A stretch of DNA of 64,000 nt from CAVRXQ01 sp963831155 (GCA_963831155.1 CAWHOY010000008.1:124001-188000), one strand, 5' to 3'. Counted from the stretch's first letter, positions 15,841 through 26,500 are shown. Translations and numbers: made by a program. The notes: generated by a model from the letters alone, not told the origin.

Positions 15841-18480
15841 TCAAGAGGAAACCTTTCCCTGTGGGTCATGGTCCCCAGCTGAAATGCTCACATCACCACC
15901 CGTCGAGTTGGACACTGCCACTTGTGTCGTCCGGCTACCCCGAATCACCCTGAACACTGGGGGAGCAAAGAATAATCCTTCCAAGAAAGTAGCGGCCAGC
16001 AGACCGATAGCGACCCCAGTTTCTCGGAACTCGACGGCACCGCCAGCCGACAGACCTACCTCGAGACATGCCCCAACCAATGCGAGAATCGCCGCCCGTT
16101 GCATTTTGCCGCGAACCCTAGCGATTGCGACATAGTGCGACTTGATAGCTGATGGGTAAATCGTAAATCCAAGGATCGCTAGACAAGGTACAGCCGTCAA
16201 ATAACTGTGTCCAAAGATGCCAAGTATGATCCGCGAGAAGAGTAAAAAGAACGGCGCCGAGACAAGCGCAAGCAGCATACAAAAGCGCATCGTCTTGCGA
16301 ATTTCCAAATGGAGTGCCACCTCGTCACCTGGTGCCAAGGCGAATAGAACCGTCGAAAGGTGCGTCGGAATAATAGTTACGAAGCCCACCACGAGTATTG
16401 ACACGGTGAAACCTGCATTCGCTTGCGCGCCGACTAAAGTCGCAACAATGACAGGCAGGATTAGGCGGGGAGCAAGAATGGCGAGGTTGAGCGAGTGATG
16501 CCCGACAACAAGGCGTCGCTGTTCGACAAACCGACGAAAGTTAGTGCGAGAACTCTGGCCGATCGTTTGCTTTCTCAGGTCATAGGCCATTACAAGGAGA
16601 GAGAACCCGACTCCAGCCAGCCATGCAAGGACGAGTTCCATTCCCGACTTTGGGCGCCAAATTACCGCGAGGATCGGAAGCAGCAACAGCTTCACTGCCG
16701 CAAAAATCGAGTTGCGACGGAGTTGCAGATCTCCCCGAAGTAGGCCAATGCAAGCGTCATCCAAGACCACGGCAACGGAAGTCAGCGCGCTGAGCAAAAC
16801 GAATATTGCGAGGGGGGCTACCCCGCCCAATCCGTGGCGGAACGAAGGGAAGAAGCTTTCCACACATATCGCTACCACGATCGCCGCGAATACTGATATG
16901 GAGCCAACAGTTATGGCCGCAGTTATCATCAGTGATCGCGCGTTGGTGCTGTCTCTCGATAGCTCACTTATGAGCAACGTGCTAAGTCCAAGAACACAAA
17001 CGATTGACAAGAATCCTGCGGCAGATTGAACGGCCGATGCGGTGCCGACAGCACGGGCAGAAACCAGTTTCGCCGCTACGAGCCAGTAAAAGAACCCGAG
17101 CACGCTTGTCACAACTGTGGTGCCGTACAACGACGCTGCGTTGCGCACGATTGGACTGTTGAGAAAGGTCCTTATCTCACCCGGTGCCGCCGCTCCTCGG
17201 CGGGCGGCCATAAACGGTCGACTTCTGCTCGCTGAGTATGCCGTGCGCAGATATGCAAGAGGACCCCGAACGAGCCCAGCCCGATAGAGTCGACGCGTTT
17301 CTGGGTCCTCGATTGCTGCGAGTCCGGCTAGCTGATCAAACTTGGCGATGCCCAGTCTCTTCAGCGTTGGTGTACTGGCTTTTGAAACCACCCATTCGAT
17401 GGCATAGCGAGGGTCGCTAAGTGCTAGCGCAAGAATCGTCGCACTGACGCTTGTGCCGATTCCTGGAACTCGCAGCTCGAATTCGTTACGAGTTCGTAGA
17501 TGAAAATGCCTGACAACAGCAGTAGGAGTGAATGAAATTACTTTCCCGGAAACAAGGAGTTCTGCGAAGAGGCGTATCTCCTCTCCACCCGCAGTCGGAG
17601 TCCCGCCACCGAGATTCTCGTCGAACACTTTGGTTCCGACCAGATCGGCTCTTTTGAAAGCCATGTTCGCGCCGAGGCCAGCGTGGCCAGCCGCCACGTG
17701 GGGCGGCAGCGTGAGGGTCGGTCCCGGTGTTGCTCCCCTCGGTTCCATCACGATCTGGCGAATTAGCGCATTCGGTTTTGCGCAGTAAAGGCGCCGGACG
17801 GAGGCGAGATCGCCGAGAAATCGCTCAAACCGCAATTGCGTGGGAGTTTCGATTTCCGCTGGAATCAGTAGTCCTGTGACGCAGCTCGCGTCCGGCTGCG
17901 CCGAAAACGTTGAGACAATCTCGCGGATCCAGTCAGCTTCGACAATTACATCGTCATCTGTGAACACAACGTAGGGAGCACTCGACGCAGAGAGTCCTTC
18001 GTTCCTCGCCTTTGATAGTCCGAGGATTGGTTGGTGCACGCATCTCACATTCTTGTGAGACGTGATTTCAATGGGAAGTTCGCCGGCACCCATTCCATTT
18101 CGAACCACGATCACAGAAAAGAATGGGTAATCATTCGCGAGGATCGAACGAATACACCGTTCTAGTTCCGAAAGTCGGCGATACGTCGAGCAAACAACGA
18201 CATCTACATTGGGGGTGTTGCTCGGCTCAAATCTGGCACCGGGGCTTTCTGAGATGCTTGCAAGTTCGTCGATAAACGAAAGCGCCGCGGACTCAAAGGA
18301 GGCATCAGTTGATGAACTCCCGATGACACATCTAATGACGTCTTGTTGGGGTATCCGCCCGTACAACCACGCTTCTCGACCTGTCTTGGATGGCGACTGT
18401 TGAAGCAGCTGCTGCAACTCGCTTTGGGCTTGCTCTTTCGAGTTCCAATACCAGGTCGTAGCAGCGATAAAATCCGACAT
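15841..18480 (-). CDS. fusion of family 2 glycosyltransferase and polysaccharide flippase
   Basis: 879 residues without interruption. Residues 85-390 are a GT2 domain: VDVVVCSTYRRLSELERCI, LGLSKARNEGL, and FTDDDVIV with the metal-binding Asp cluster at about 175-177; the ED/EE pair near GGTPTAGGEEIRLF is the usual catalytic-base region. Residues 430-860 form about twelve hydrophobic helices opening with IVRNAASLYGTTVVTSVLGFFYWLVAAKL cut at the usual Wzx N-terminus, as in MOP-superfamily flippases, which move lipid-linked oligosaccharides across the membrane. One polypeptide would therefore add a sugar and export the product. Separate genes are the norm. Start ATG at 18480. Domain assignments are firm, substrate unknown. 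Confidence 0.85.
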   Translation of the reverse strand: MSDFIAATTWYWNSKEQAQSELQQLLQQSPSKTGREAWLYGRIPQQDVIRCVIGSSSTDASFESAALSFIDELASISESPGARFEPSNTPNVDVVVCSTYRRLSELERCIRSILANDYPFFSVIVVRNGMGAGELPIEITSHKNVRCVHQPILGLSKARNEGLSASSAPYVVFTDDDVIVEADWIREIVSTFSAQPDASCVTGLLIPAEIETPTQLRFERFLGDLASVRRLYCAKPNALIRQIVMEPRGATPGPTLTLPPHVAAGHAGLGANMAFKRADLVGTKVFDENLGGGTPTAGGEEIRLFAELLVSGKVISFTPTAVVRHFHLRTRNEFELRVPGIGTSVSATILALALSDPRYAIEWVVSKASTPTLKRLGIAKFDQLAGLAAIEDPETRRLYRAGLVRGPLAYLRTAYSASRSRPFMAARRGAAAPGEIRTFLNSPIVRNAASLYGTTVVTSVLGFFYWLVAAKLVSARAVGTASAVQSAAGFLSIVCVLGLSTLLISELSRDSTNARSLMITAAITVGSISVFAAIVVAICVESFFPSFRHGLGGVAPLAIFVLLSALTSVAVVLDDACIGLLRGDLQLRRNSIFAAVKLLLLPILAVIWRPKSGMELVLAWLAGVGFSLLVMAYDLRKQTIGQSSRTNFRRFVEQRRLVVGHHSLNLAILAPRLILPVIVATLVGAQANAGFTVSILVVGFVTIIPTHLSTVLFALAPGDEVALHLEIRKTMRFCMLLALVSAPFFLLFSRIILGIFGHSYLTAVPCLAILGFTIYPSAIKSHYVAIARVRGKMQRAAILALVGACLEVGLSAGGAVEFRETGVAIGLLAATFLEGLFFAPPVFRVIRGSRTTQVAVSNSTGGDVSISAGDHDPQGKVSS

Positions 18481-18706
18481 CTAACGAACTCCCCGAGTGG
18501 GCTGATGGGGGCCCACTCCTCCTTGCGAAGGTCCCAGAACCGGTTCTCTATATGACGGATGGCTGAGAAACAAATTGAGGATCCCGTCCGAGCTCGGGGG
18601 CGGCGGAAGACGACCAATGCATCGGACGTTGATCATTAGTTTCTAACTGACCTACGGGAGTTCTGCCAGATCCTCTGTTTGTTCCCATTGTCGCGCACTG
18701 AGGAAG
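18481..18706. other. intergenic upstream of GT2-flippase gene
   Basis: No gene; likely promoter for the minus-strand GT2-flippase gene. Together with the IS remnant and 19105-19288 it makes an 800-bp stretch without an intact gene. Confidence 0.4.
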
Positions 18707-19104
18707 TTGGACACCGAACAGAGAGGTGCAACATGGCTGTCGGTGGGTGGGGGACAGCGAAGAAATCAGTTACTTCGGTCTCTCGCGCACGTCGCGATCC
18801 CCAACGCAGACGTCAAAGGGAGAAGGATCGCAGCACTCACGAAGCGCGATCTTCTCATCGGAGGGATCCGAAGGGAGACGAGAGTCGTTGGGTCGAACGC
18901 GGTTGTCCGATCACCTGACACCCAAGGAGACGCAGAACCGTTCCTCGAGCCCTTGCTTCCTCGGTTGATTACTTTCAACATGCCGATGCCGCACGTCTGG
19001 TCGGCGACGATGCGTTTCTGTCGCGTGTCCTGATAAGGCCAGCGGTGAGAAGTCGGCTCGGAGACTTCGAGTACTCGACAAACCTCGGCGATCCTCTCTT
19101 GTTC
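18707..19104 (-). mobile_element. degenerate IS3-family insertion sequence remnant
   Basis: On the minus strand 19104-18958 reads as the C-terminal half of an IS3 OrfA: RIAEVCRVLEVSEPTSHRW (helix-turn-helix region), a deletion, then KRIVADQTCGIGMLKVINRG, matching the usual LKRIVADQALDIxMLKE leucine-zipper end. Immediately downstream another frame reads VIGQPRSTQRLSSP and, after in-frame stops, RLRWGSRRA, the start of IS3 OrfB. Multiple stops and frameshifts show it is dead. TTGGACACCGA...AACATGG at 18707-18736 is probably one end of the element and recurs at 22017-22048. Confidence 0.7.
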
Positions 19105-19288
19105 ACAAGGGAGTTTGTCCAACGATCGGGCGTTTGTGATGGCGCTGTGCGATCGTTCTGTCTTCGTACCCAATGTTGGGCATCGGACTCACATAACTAG
19201 CGGATCATGGCAGACTCCGCGGGCAGAAAGGCCGAGGCATCCTTCTAGAAGGTCGAAGCCTGATGCGATCACCGCCGGGTGAAAATCG

Positions 19289-20347
19289 TCATCCGACAAC
19301 TGTTTGATAGAGATCAATTAGTTGAGCGACGACCGTTTTCCAGTCATAGGCTGACAAGTCGACAGAGACGCGATGGCCAATCAATTTCTGAACCATTTCA
19401 GCGACGGTCTCAGGCGTCGGCTCGCTGACCGCAGCAACATGCCCGGGGAACTTATCCGGCCACTCTCCGAGCGCCATCGATTTGCTCACTACGACTGGTG
19501 TCCCGAGTGCTAATGATTCCAGGACAACGAGTGAAAATGCTTCTGAGGTAGAGAGGTTCAATAGCACATCGGCATTCGCAATCATTTGCCAGAGTTCTGG
19601 TTCTGGAAGGCGCTCGTACTGAAAGCCAACCCGGTTCGCAACACCGAGTCGAACAGCGACGCTCTCGAGCGAACGGGCCTCAGGACCTTGACCATGAATG
19701 GTTAGGCAGTATTCCTTAGGCAACAAGGAAAGAGCGCCGATCGCGATGGCTATCTGCTTATAGTTAAATAACCTCGAAACTATGGCGAGCTGTATTCGCC
19801 CACCCGTATCGCGGGTTCGCTCTATCGATTTTAGTAATGAAAGATCAACCCCGTTTGGAATGACTTGCGGAGATATGCCAAACCTATCCGTGAGCAGCGA
19901 AGCCTCGTACTCTGAAACTGCAATGACCGCTGAGGCCGAGTTAATGACCTGGTGAAGAATTGGTGAGTACGGAGTATGCAGGATTCGTGCCGTTGCCGTA
20001 TGGCCAATTCCGTGAAAGTGTGGGGTCAACACATACGGACGGCGATTCATCGCCCAAACTGACGCCGGCAGAGAGGAGTGAACAGCATGTACGTGCCAAA
20101 TGTCTGCGCCTTGATTCCTCAAGGCCCAAAAAAGAGCTGGAGAAAAGGCAAACTCCTTTAAGTACGTAGGATATCTTTTCACTTCGACGCCCTTATAAAG
20201 GAACTCCAGGCGTCGTCTCTCGCGACCGTGAGTCAGGACTACGACATTCTGACCCTGCGCCACAAGATTGCAGGCGATAGATCCTGTGACACTCTCCACC
20301 CCGCCTTGGTCAGGCGGGAATCCGGGAGACACGACAACGACATTCAT
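19289..20347 (-). CDS. family 4 glycosyltransferase
   Basis: 352 residues. VVVVSPGFPPDQGGVESV opens the N-terminal GT-B domain, HVHAVHSSLPAS and LTPHFHGIGH follow, and SAVIAVSEYEASLL with VIPNGVDLSLL form the hinge. The C-terminal domain has LAIVSRLFNYKQI and the donor-binding ADVLLNLSTSEAFSLVVLE with the E-x7-E acidic pair followed by ALGTPVVVS. Retaining GT4 enzyme, cytosolic. Divergent from the GT2 gene at 20523 across 175 bp, which should carry two promoters. Sugar specificity unknown. Confidence 0.9.
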   Translation of the reverse strand: MNVVVVSPGFPPDQGGVESVTGSIACNLVAQGQNVVVLTHGRERRRLEFLYKGVEVKRYPTYLKEFAFSPALFWALRNQGADIWHVHAVHSSLPASVWAMNRRPYVLTPHFHGIGHTATARILHTPYSPILHQVINSASAVIAVSEYEASLLTDRFGISPQVIPNGVDLSLLKSIERTRDTGGRIQLAIVSRLFNYKQIAIAIGALSLLPKEYCLTIHGQGPEARSLESVAVRLGVANRVGFQYERLPEPELWQMIANADVLLNLSTSEAFSLVVLESLALGTPVVVSKSMALGEWPDKFPGHVAAVSEPTPETVAEMVQKLIGHRVSVDLSAYDWKTVVAQLIDLYQTVVG

Positions 20348-20522
20348 TTCATAGCTTCCATGGGCTGGCAGACGCGAATGGTCAACCGTATAAATCCCAT
20401 CTCGTATCTGCTCATATCACCCCTGAGATCAGGCAAGTTGCGAAATCCATCAGCCCCTTGCATCGACCGGACATGGGATTTTGCTTAGGGCCGTAGATTC
20501 TGGCTGCTAAAATTCCAAGCCG

Positions 20523-21479
20523 GTGACAGACACACACGACCTTGTTTCGAAGTACAGCGTGAGTGTGATCGTCTGCAGCTATGCGGAGGATCGAATCGAA
20601 CTGCTCGCCGAATGCCTCAATTCTCTTCAGGTGCAGGTTCGCCCTCCAGAGGAGATTTTGCTCGTCATAGACCATAACCGGACTCTTTTCGAGGAGACTC
20701 AGCGTCGATTCCGGGAGATAAGAATCATCGAGAACGTCAGATCCCGTGGATGTTCTGGAGCTCGCAATTGTGGTGCGGCCAACGCAACTGGTGAGATTAT
20801 TACATTTCTGGACGATGACGCTTGGGCGGATCCTATGTGGTTGGCTGAGTTGACTCAGCCATTCAAGGATGAAAGCGTTCTCGGGACAGCTGGATTAATC
20901 CTTCCTCAGTGGTCTGAAGAACGACCCTCGTGGTTTCCGCCTGAGTTCGATTGGGTCGTGGGTTGTAGTTACCTTGGTTTACCAGAACGAACGGCACCAG
21001 TACGAAACCTCTGGGGCACAATGTCCTTTCGTCGACGGATATTTGAGGAGGTAGGTGGTTTCAACGAGTCAATGGGAAGAGTGGGCTCTACACCCCTTGG
21101 ATGCGAGGATACCGACTTCTCCATTCGTGTCCGAGCGAGATACCCGGACGCGGAACTTCTATATGTGAAGCAGGCATTGGTTTCCCACCACATTGACGCG
21201 GTTCGGACGACCCGCAAGTACTTCTTCCGCCGATGCTATGCGGAGGGACTCTCGAAAGCACTAGTGACGCAGAGTGTCGGCGTGTCGAGTGGCCTGGCGA
21301 CTGAGCGTACGTACGTTGGCCGCGTGCTACCTCGCGGTATCGCGCGCGGTTTGAAGGGGACGTTTTTGAGCGACCTTGGCGGCCTGCAGAGAGCGATAAT
21401 GATTGCACTTGGGCTTGGGACGACAATCGCAGGCTACATCCGGGGAAGGCTTACTCGGAGTCCCGAAGTCGCTGGCTAG
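20523..21479 (+). CDS. family 2 glycosyltransferase
   Basis: 318 residues from a GTG start. VSVIVCSYAEDRIELLAECL (strand 1), LLVIDHNRTLF (strand 2), NVRSRGCSGARNCGAANATGE and the metal-binding FLDDDAW (Asp about 97-99) define the GT-A fold; NLWGTMSFRRRIFEEVGGFNE and GCEDTDFSIR contain the acceptor loop and the ED catalytic-base motif. One hydrophobic C-terminal segment (AIMIALGLGTTIAGYI) may anchor it to the membrane. It probably adds a sugar or forms a lipid-linked intermediate. A poor T-run follows the stop (21501-21506). Confidence 0.9.
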   Translation: MTDTHDLVSKYSVSVIVCSYAEDRIELLAECLNSLQVQVRPPEEILLVIDHNRTLFEETQRRFREIRIIENVRSRGCSGARNCGAANATGEIITFLDDDAWADPMWLAELTQPFKDESVLGTAGLILPQWSEERPSWFPPEFDWVVGCSYLGLPERTAPVRNLWGTMSFRRRIFEEVGGFNESMGRVGSTPLGCEDTDFSIRVRARYPDAELLYVKQALVSHHIDAVRTTRKYFFRRCYAEGLSKALVTQSVGVSSGLATERTYVGRVLPRGIARGLKGTFLSDLGGLQRAIMIALGLGTTIAGYIRGRLTRSPEVAG

Positions 21480-22117
21480 CACCATCGCCGAGGTCCGGGT
21501 TTTTTAGGGATGATCGCGAGACTGATCCCGTTATCGACCTTTGCACGACCTGGCGTGCCGTTCGGGACGACAATTCTTCTCGCCGAGCTTCTTGAAGCGG
21601 TCGACGTCTTGAGACATAGACGCGCGCTATGGCCAACGCTGATCACCTGCTCGGTCACACTTCTGGTCGGGACGTAACTTCGATCGCCGAAGATCGACGA
21701 ATCAGTTCCAGCGCATGCCGGAGTCGACAGCGCCGCAAATCGAGAGTCCTAGGGCTTTGCCCGCAAGGCGGACGCCGAACGTATCTTTCGGCGAATCGAC
21801 ATCGATCGCAGTCGTCGGCGAAATCCCCGCGGCGCCGAGACGCCGCTCTCGTGCGGACGAGGACCTGGCGCCAGCGCTCCTGTCATTACTCATCTCCACA
21901 GAAAGTCTTCGTGATGGGGGCGCGAGGCCACCGAGCTTTTCAAGCGGTTGAATTAGTCGAGTAACTCACTTGTACCGCGTTCATGGATGATTTCCGGTCT
22001 TTCGCATCCCGGAACCTTGGACACCGAGAAGAGAGGCGCCAACATTGGATTCACGACGCTTCACACCGAGTGGCTGATCGATAAGAGCAGGCCACCTGGA
22101 CCTCAACGCGACAGACA
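21480..22117. other. intergenic with probable gene remnants
   Basis: No intact gene. A frame ending at 21677 reads PFGTTILLAELLEAVDVLR...LITCSVTLLVG, a basic stretch followed by a hydrophobic helix, like the N-terminus of Wzz/BY-kinase adaptor proteins; this is weak. Another frame (21708-21953) contains SIAVVGEIPAAPRRRSRADEDL. A 26-bp block at 21707-21732 recurs with one mismatch at 22289-22314, and an IS-end-like sequence sits at 22017-22048. I read the region as decayed exopolysaccharide-gene and IS debris. Confidence 0.4.
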
Positions 22118-22314
22118 ATGATGCCGCGTGATAGTCAGAGAAACTGTCAAACGAACGGGAGTTCATCAGTGCCGGGTGGAACTCAGGACACCCTCCGAGA
22201 GCTTGCGGTTGGGCAGCCTCCACCTCGACGGCTGCTTAGACGCCGCGCTCGCGACCGCGATCCTCTCCGACGACCGCGACGGGTTCACTCCAGCGCATAC
22301 CGGAGTCGACAGCG
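21707..22314. repeat. pair of 26-bp dispersed repeats (21707-21732 and 22289-22314)
   Basis: TCCAGCGCATGCCGGAGTCG continuing ACAGCG, and TCCAGCGCATACCGGAGTCG continuing ACAGCG, differ at one base. Weak similarity extends some 30 bp further in both (ending GCCCGCAAG). The second copy lies inside the unusual 5' part of the GH16 gene, suggesting both derive from one older coding sequence. Confidence 0.6.
22017..22048. repeat. second copy of putative IS3-type end sequence
   Basis: TTGGACACCGAGAAGAGAGG followed by CGCCAACATTGG resembles 18707-18736 (TTGGACACCGAACAGAGAGG, TGCAACATGG) in the same orientation, with a few substitutions and two single-base insertions. No transposase sequence adjoins this copy. 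Confidence 0.5.
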
Positions 22315-23143
22315 ACGTCGGGCCGGTCAGCGTCGCAGGTTCTGGGAAACGCCCGCAAGAATCGCATGGACTGCGGGGATTCTCGTCGCATTGGCCGTGG
22401 GGGGTTTGCTGACGTATAGGGCCGTGAGCAGGTCCCCTTATGCACTGAACGCAACGTTTCCCGGCGCAACTCTCAATACCTCGATCTGGCATTCTTGCTA
22501 TCCAGCCATCAGCCCTTCCAGAGGATGCACAAGCTTCGGAAAGATTCAGGAGCTTGAGTGGTACACGGCTTCGCAGAATGTCGTATCGGCGGGAGTACTC
22601 CACTTGGTGGCCATTCGCACACCAACGCCAGGAATAAACAGGGATTCAGCACCAAAGACTTACGCGTACGCATCAGGGATGGTCACTTCTCGTTTCAACT
22701 TCACTTACGGTTATCTACAGGTGACGGCGCGCATTCCTGGGGGTTCCGGAACGTGGCCGGCGCTCTGGCTGTTACCTGCTGACGGCGCACCGGCTCCAGA
22801 AATTGACATTATGGAGAACTATGGAGGCTCGCACCAAATCCAATGTACCTTGCACTGGATTAAGGCCGGCAACGAACAATATTCTTCTGGATTCGCTCGG
22901 TCACCAACGAACCTGACCAAGGGTTGGCACGTCTACGGACTACTTTGGACGCCAAATTCTCTCACTTGGTACCTTGATGGAAAAGCAGTCTACAAGTACA
23001 CGGGAAGGCATATCCCGAATCAGCCGATGTACTTCATCGCAAATCTAGCGATTGACGGAGCCGCCAAGACAGGTAGCGCTTTGGATATTAAATCGGTTCA
23101 GATTCGCTCGAACAAATTCAGCACCGATTCAACATATCACTGA
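22118..23143 (+). CDS. glycoside hydrolase family 16, membrane-anchored
   Basis: Up to 341 residues. The catalytic signature PEIDIMENYG (about 227-236) carries the nucleophile and acid/base Glu residues of GH16 (E228 and E233) around the assisting Asp 230, and SRFNFTYGYLQVTARIPGGSGTWPALWLLP is the usual preceding beta sandwich, here split over residues 191-220. A single hydrophobic helix at about 83-100 (WTAGILVALAVGGLLTY) would anchor or export the enzyme. Residues 1-75 are Arg-rich and look like a fortuitous extension; no ATG or GTG lies just before the helix, so the true start is unclear. It should cleave a beta-1,3/1,4-glucan or galactan, perhaps trimming the island's own polymer. Confidence 0.82.
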   Translation: MMPRDSQRNCQTNGSSSVPGGTQDTLRELAVGQPPPRRLLRRRARDRDPLRRPRRVHSSAYRSRQRRRAGQRRRFWETPARIAWTAGILVALAVGGLLTYRAVSRSPYALNATFPGATLNTSIWHSCYPAISPSRGCTSFGKIQELEWYTASQNVVSAGVLHLVAIRTPTPGINRDSAPKTYAYASGMVTSRFNFTYGYLQVTARIPGGSGTWPALWLLPADGAPAPEIDIMENYGGSHQIQCTLHWIKAGNEQYSSGFARSPTNLTKGWHVYGLLWTPNSLTWYLDGKAVYKYTGRHIPNQPMYFIANLAIDGAAKTGSALDIKSVQIRSNKFSTDSTYH

Positions 23144-23546
23144 GTCTATGATTGCGAGAGAGCCGACGGCGGCTAAAGCGCAGCTTGCAAGTGGCTGAAC
23201 AGCGCGGTCCTCAGCGTCGCCAGACGGCTTTCTATTCGCGGCGGCGCAACCCCGGACAACGAAAGGGGGTCCGTGGATGAGCTCGGCGGCTCGACCAGTT
23301 GGTCGGCGAGCGAGCGACCCACCGGCCTTGGCCGCGGCGCAAGATCCGCGACGCGATCGTCACCTTCGTCTCGCACCTTCGACGACGCCGAGCGCCCTCG
23401 GCAAGTTGATGCTCGACGAATTCGAGCCCGTCTAGGCGCGAGGGCGGCTCCGGGAATGACGAAACTGTTGTCAACCAAAATCTGCGGCAGACGCCGTCAG
23501 CAGTTGAACCTGAGGAGTCTCGTGGTTCAAACGGCGCCCGGATCCA
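23144..23546. other. gene-free block, GC-rich in the middle
   Basis: About 23215-23460 is markedly richer in GC than the glycan genes on either side. Both strands are open in more than one frame, as expected of GC-rich DNA, and no protein family is recognisable. It may be a fragment from the host-like high-GC background. No hairpin with T-run was seen. Confidence 0.4.
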
Positions 23547-26500
23547 TCATCTGTCGAGGCGGAAATGGTATTGATCGGTCGCAACTCGAGATGCCGAGTA
23601 ATGACGTCGAGGGAGCAGCCGAAAAATTGCCATCTGTGGATTGGAATACACGAGGCGCATCCACGGTGTTTTGATCAGATTCGTATATGCGGTTTCGGGG
23701 AGTGGCTTTGATTCAAATTCGCGTGGCTCAGCGCTGGCATAGATATAAGACGACTCTTTAACCTCCCTATACATCAGCTTGTCGACCACAAGGTAATTGA
23801 TCCTGCGTTGAAACGCGGCGAGTTCTACTCCCACTGGTATGGGAGAGCTCGTGAACGTCATCTTCCAAGTTGGGAACGGAACGGGAAGCGCCCCTGCGTA
23901 AGTCCACTCGACTAGCTCCGTGTCGATGTCTGAGACGATGTGGGCTCTAGGGTCATGCCGACGAAGCCACGTGGCGGCGGCTAGCTGGTCAGCTGTAACG
24001 AGGCCGATTCCTGAATCGAAGTGATATGGAAAGGGAAAAACGTAGATCGCTGGATCGCTTGTAGCGGCATTGCCGACAAGGACAATTATGAGGATCGCCA
24101 ACGCCGAGGCCCTTAGAGCTACGGTCCTTAACAGGGAAGAAGCGCGCGACAACAACCCGTCCAATAGATAGGCAAACAGACCGGAAATACCGATCCACAG
24201 TAGATCCCACGACCGATGTACAAAGACTGCAGCTGATGCGGACAGGGCAAACGGGTAAGTCACCAAGTAGATCGCAGATAGGACACAGAAAACGCCAAGT
24301 GCAAGTCGATCGCGCGTTGGCCCTCGAGGAATCAGTTTGTGTCGGAAAAATTGCCAAAACCCGAAAAGAACAACCAGCGGGACAATGACCAGCTCGATTG
24401 ATCCGATGAAAGTTTCATAAGCTGGAAGCCTTGACGCCGCATAAAAATCTCGTGGATGCTGGTAATTTGATATCGCATGAATCGCACTATGCAGTGTTGC
24501 GGCAGTTGGCAAGATGTACGGCCAGACGACATACCAAGCCGTTGCGCCTATCCACGCCAAGTTGATCGCCAAGGACGCGATACCGAATGCAACGATTGAA
24601 GACATTCGCCCGGAAAAAAGCTTAGAGTAACCGCTGGCGGGCGTGCCGCTATCGACAATGCCAAGCAAGAGAAGAAAGGCCACAAGAAACAAGCCCGAAA
24701 CTGGCTGAGTCAGGGCGGTCAAAATCATTCCAATAATGCTGAGAACTGGCCAAGCGCTCCTCAGGTTTCGGGCGGCCCTGAGACTGAAATACGCAGTTAG
24801 AACGGCCGCCGGTAAGCCAATCGTTTCATACGAGCCCTCGCTCAGCCAAAAAGAAACCGAAGGTCCCGCCAGATAGATGACCGCAGCTATCGAGGCGATC
24901 CGAGTGCTCGAAGAGAGCTCTCGCACCAACAAATAAATGGCGAGCACCAGGGTTATGTGCCCGCATTCCGCGATGGCCAGGTCGCTATGCCAAAGAGACA
25001 GTCGGGTTAGGTCGTGTAGACCGACGAAGAGTAACTGATACACCGGGAAATATCCGACAGTGGGATCTTCGACGTTATGACCGAGAACTATCCCGGTTTC
25101 TAATATGCGCGCTTGGCCGAGATGAAGAAGCTCATCCCAATAGGGGGGAGCATCGAGACTTCGAAACAGCTTCGGTAAGAACGTAACGACTGCTGATGTA
25201 CCTAGAACCGCTAGACACACCCTGTCCGATAAGCGCGCGCCAAAGAAGAGCAAAGCGCTTATCAAAATCACGCCGGCCATACCTAGCCAAAAGAACACGA
25301 ATCGGTCCGAGAGCGACCCTGATCGAACATCCACCAAAGTGGGGAAATACGCCAAGACGAGAAAAAACACCGAGGCGGAAAAACCGGCAAGCAAAGCAGC
25401 TGCCTTGAGGAGATTGACTTGGCCAACGCGAATTCTCGAGTCGGTCGCCTCCTTGGGAGCGCGATGGGAATCCACCCAATACCGGAGAGCGCCAATAGAC
25501 ACGCCGGTGGCCTCAGTTACTGCCATTCGGACTCCTCTGAGTCCGAAGTCAGTCTTGAGCGACGAATTGCTATGTCTACTTAGGATCGATTTCGCGTGTG
25601 CCATGCCGTGCTTGACAAGTGCCGTGCGAAGCTCGGTTTTGCCGATGTGCTTTGCAACGTAGGCCCCGATGCCGTGTCCGTAGTCGTACATCTGCCTACG
25701 AAGGCTCACCAGGTCGGCTCGATGCGTGTGCCACACGAGGGCAGAGGGGAGATAGCAGATGCGGCCACCCGCCAAGATGAGGCGTACGAAGACGTCGAGA
25801 TCCTCCCCCCCTCGGCCCGGACTTCCGACGCCGAGGCGAGGATCGAACCCACCAATTCTCTCGACTGCAGTCGCGCGAACGGCAAAGTTCGCGCCCGTTC
25901 CGAACATGCCAGCATTGAATGGGTACAGCGGATACGGGAAGCGGTGCTCCTCCAGGTCGTACCGGCGAGGAACGAAGGCCTCTCCCCAGGGGATCCTGGC
26001 GTCGAAATATTGCTGAGACGCGGTCTCCAACGCCCCCGAGGCGACGAGACCGGTCACGCACACCACTTCGGGGTCCAACGCGAATCCCGCTGCGAGCGCG
26101 GCGGGCCAACCCGGATCCACAGTCACGTCGTCGTCGGTGAACGCCACATGTTCGAATCGCGCAACCGACATTGCATGGTTGCGCGCGCGCGACAGGCCGG
26201 GATTAGGTTCACACGTGTATCGAACTCGGGAATCGCGCGCTGCCAGGTTTGCCACGAATTTGCGCGTCGCGTCCTGGGTAGGCGCGTTGTCTACGACGAG
26301 GATCTCGATATCGTCACCGTTCACTCTTTGCAGAGATCGAAGACATTCCCGTAAAAACTCGGGACGGTCCCGCGTGCACACGGCGATTGTCAACCCGCCA
26401 ACATCTGTCGCTGGAAATCTCAGTGGACATGTGGCACGTGCAAACCAGAGTTGTGAATTCGCCGGATCCTCCGTCACCGAGTCGCAGGCGACGTGACCTT

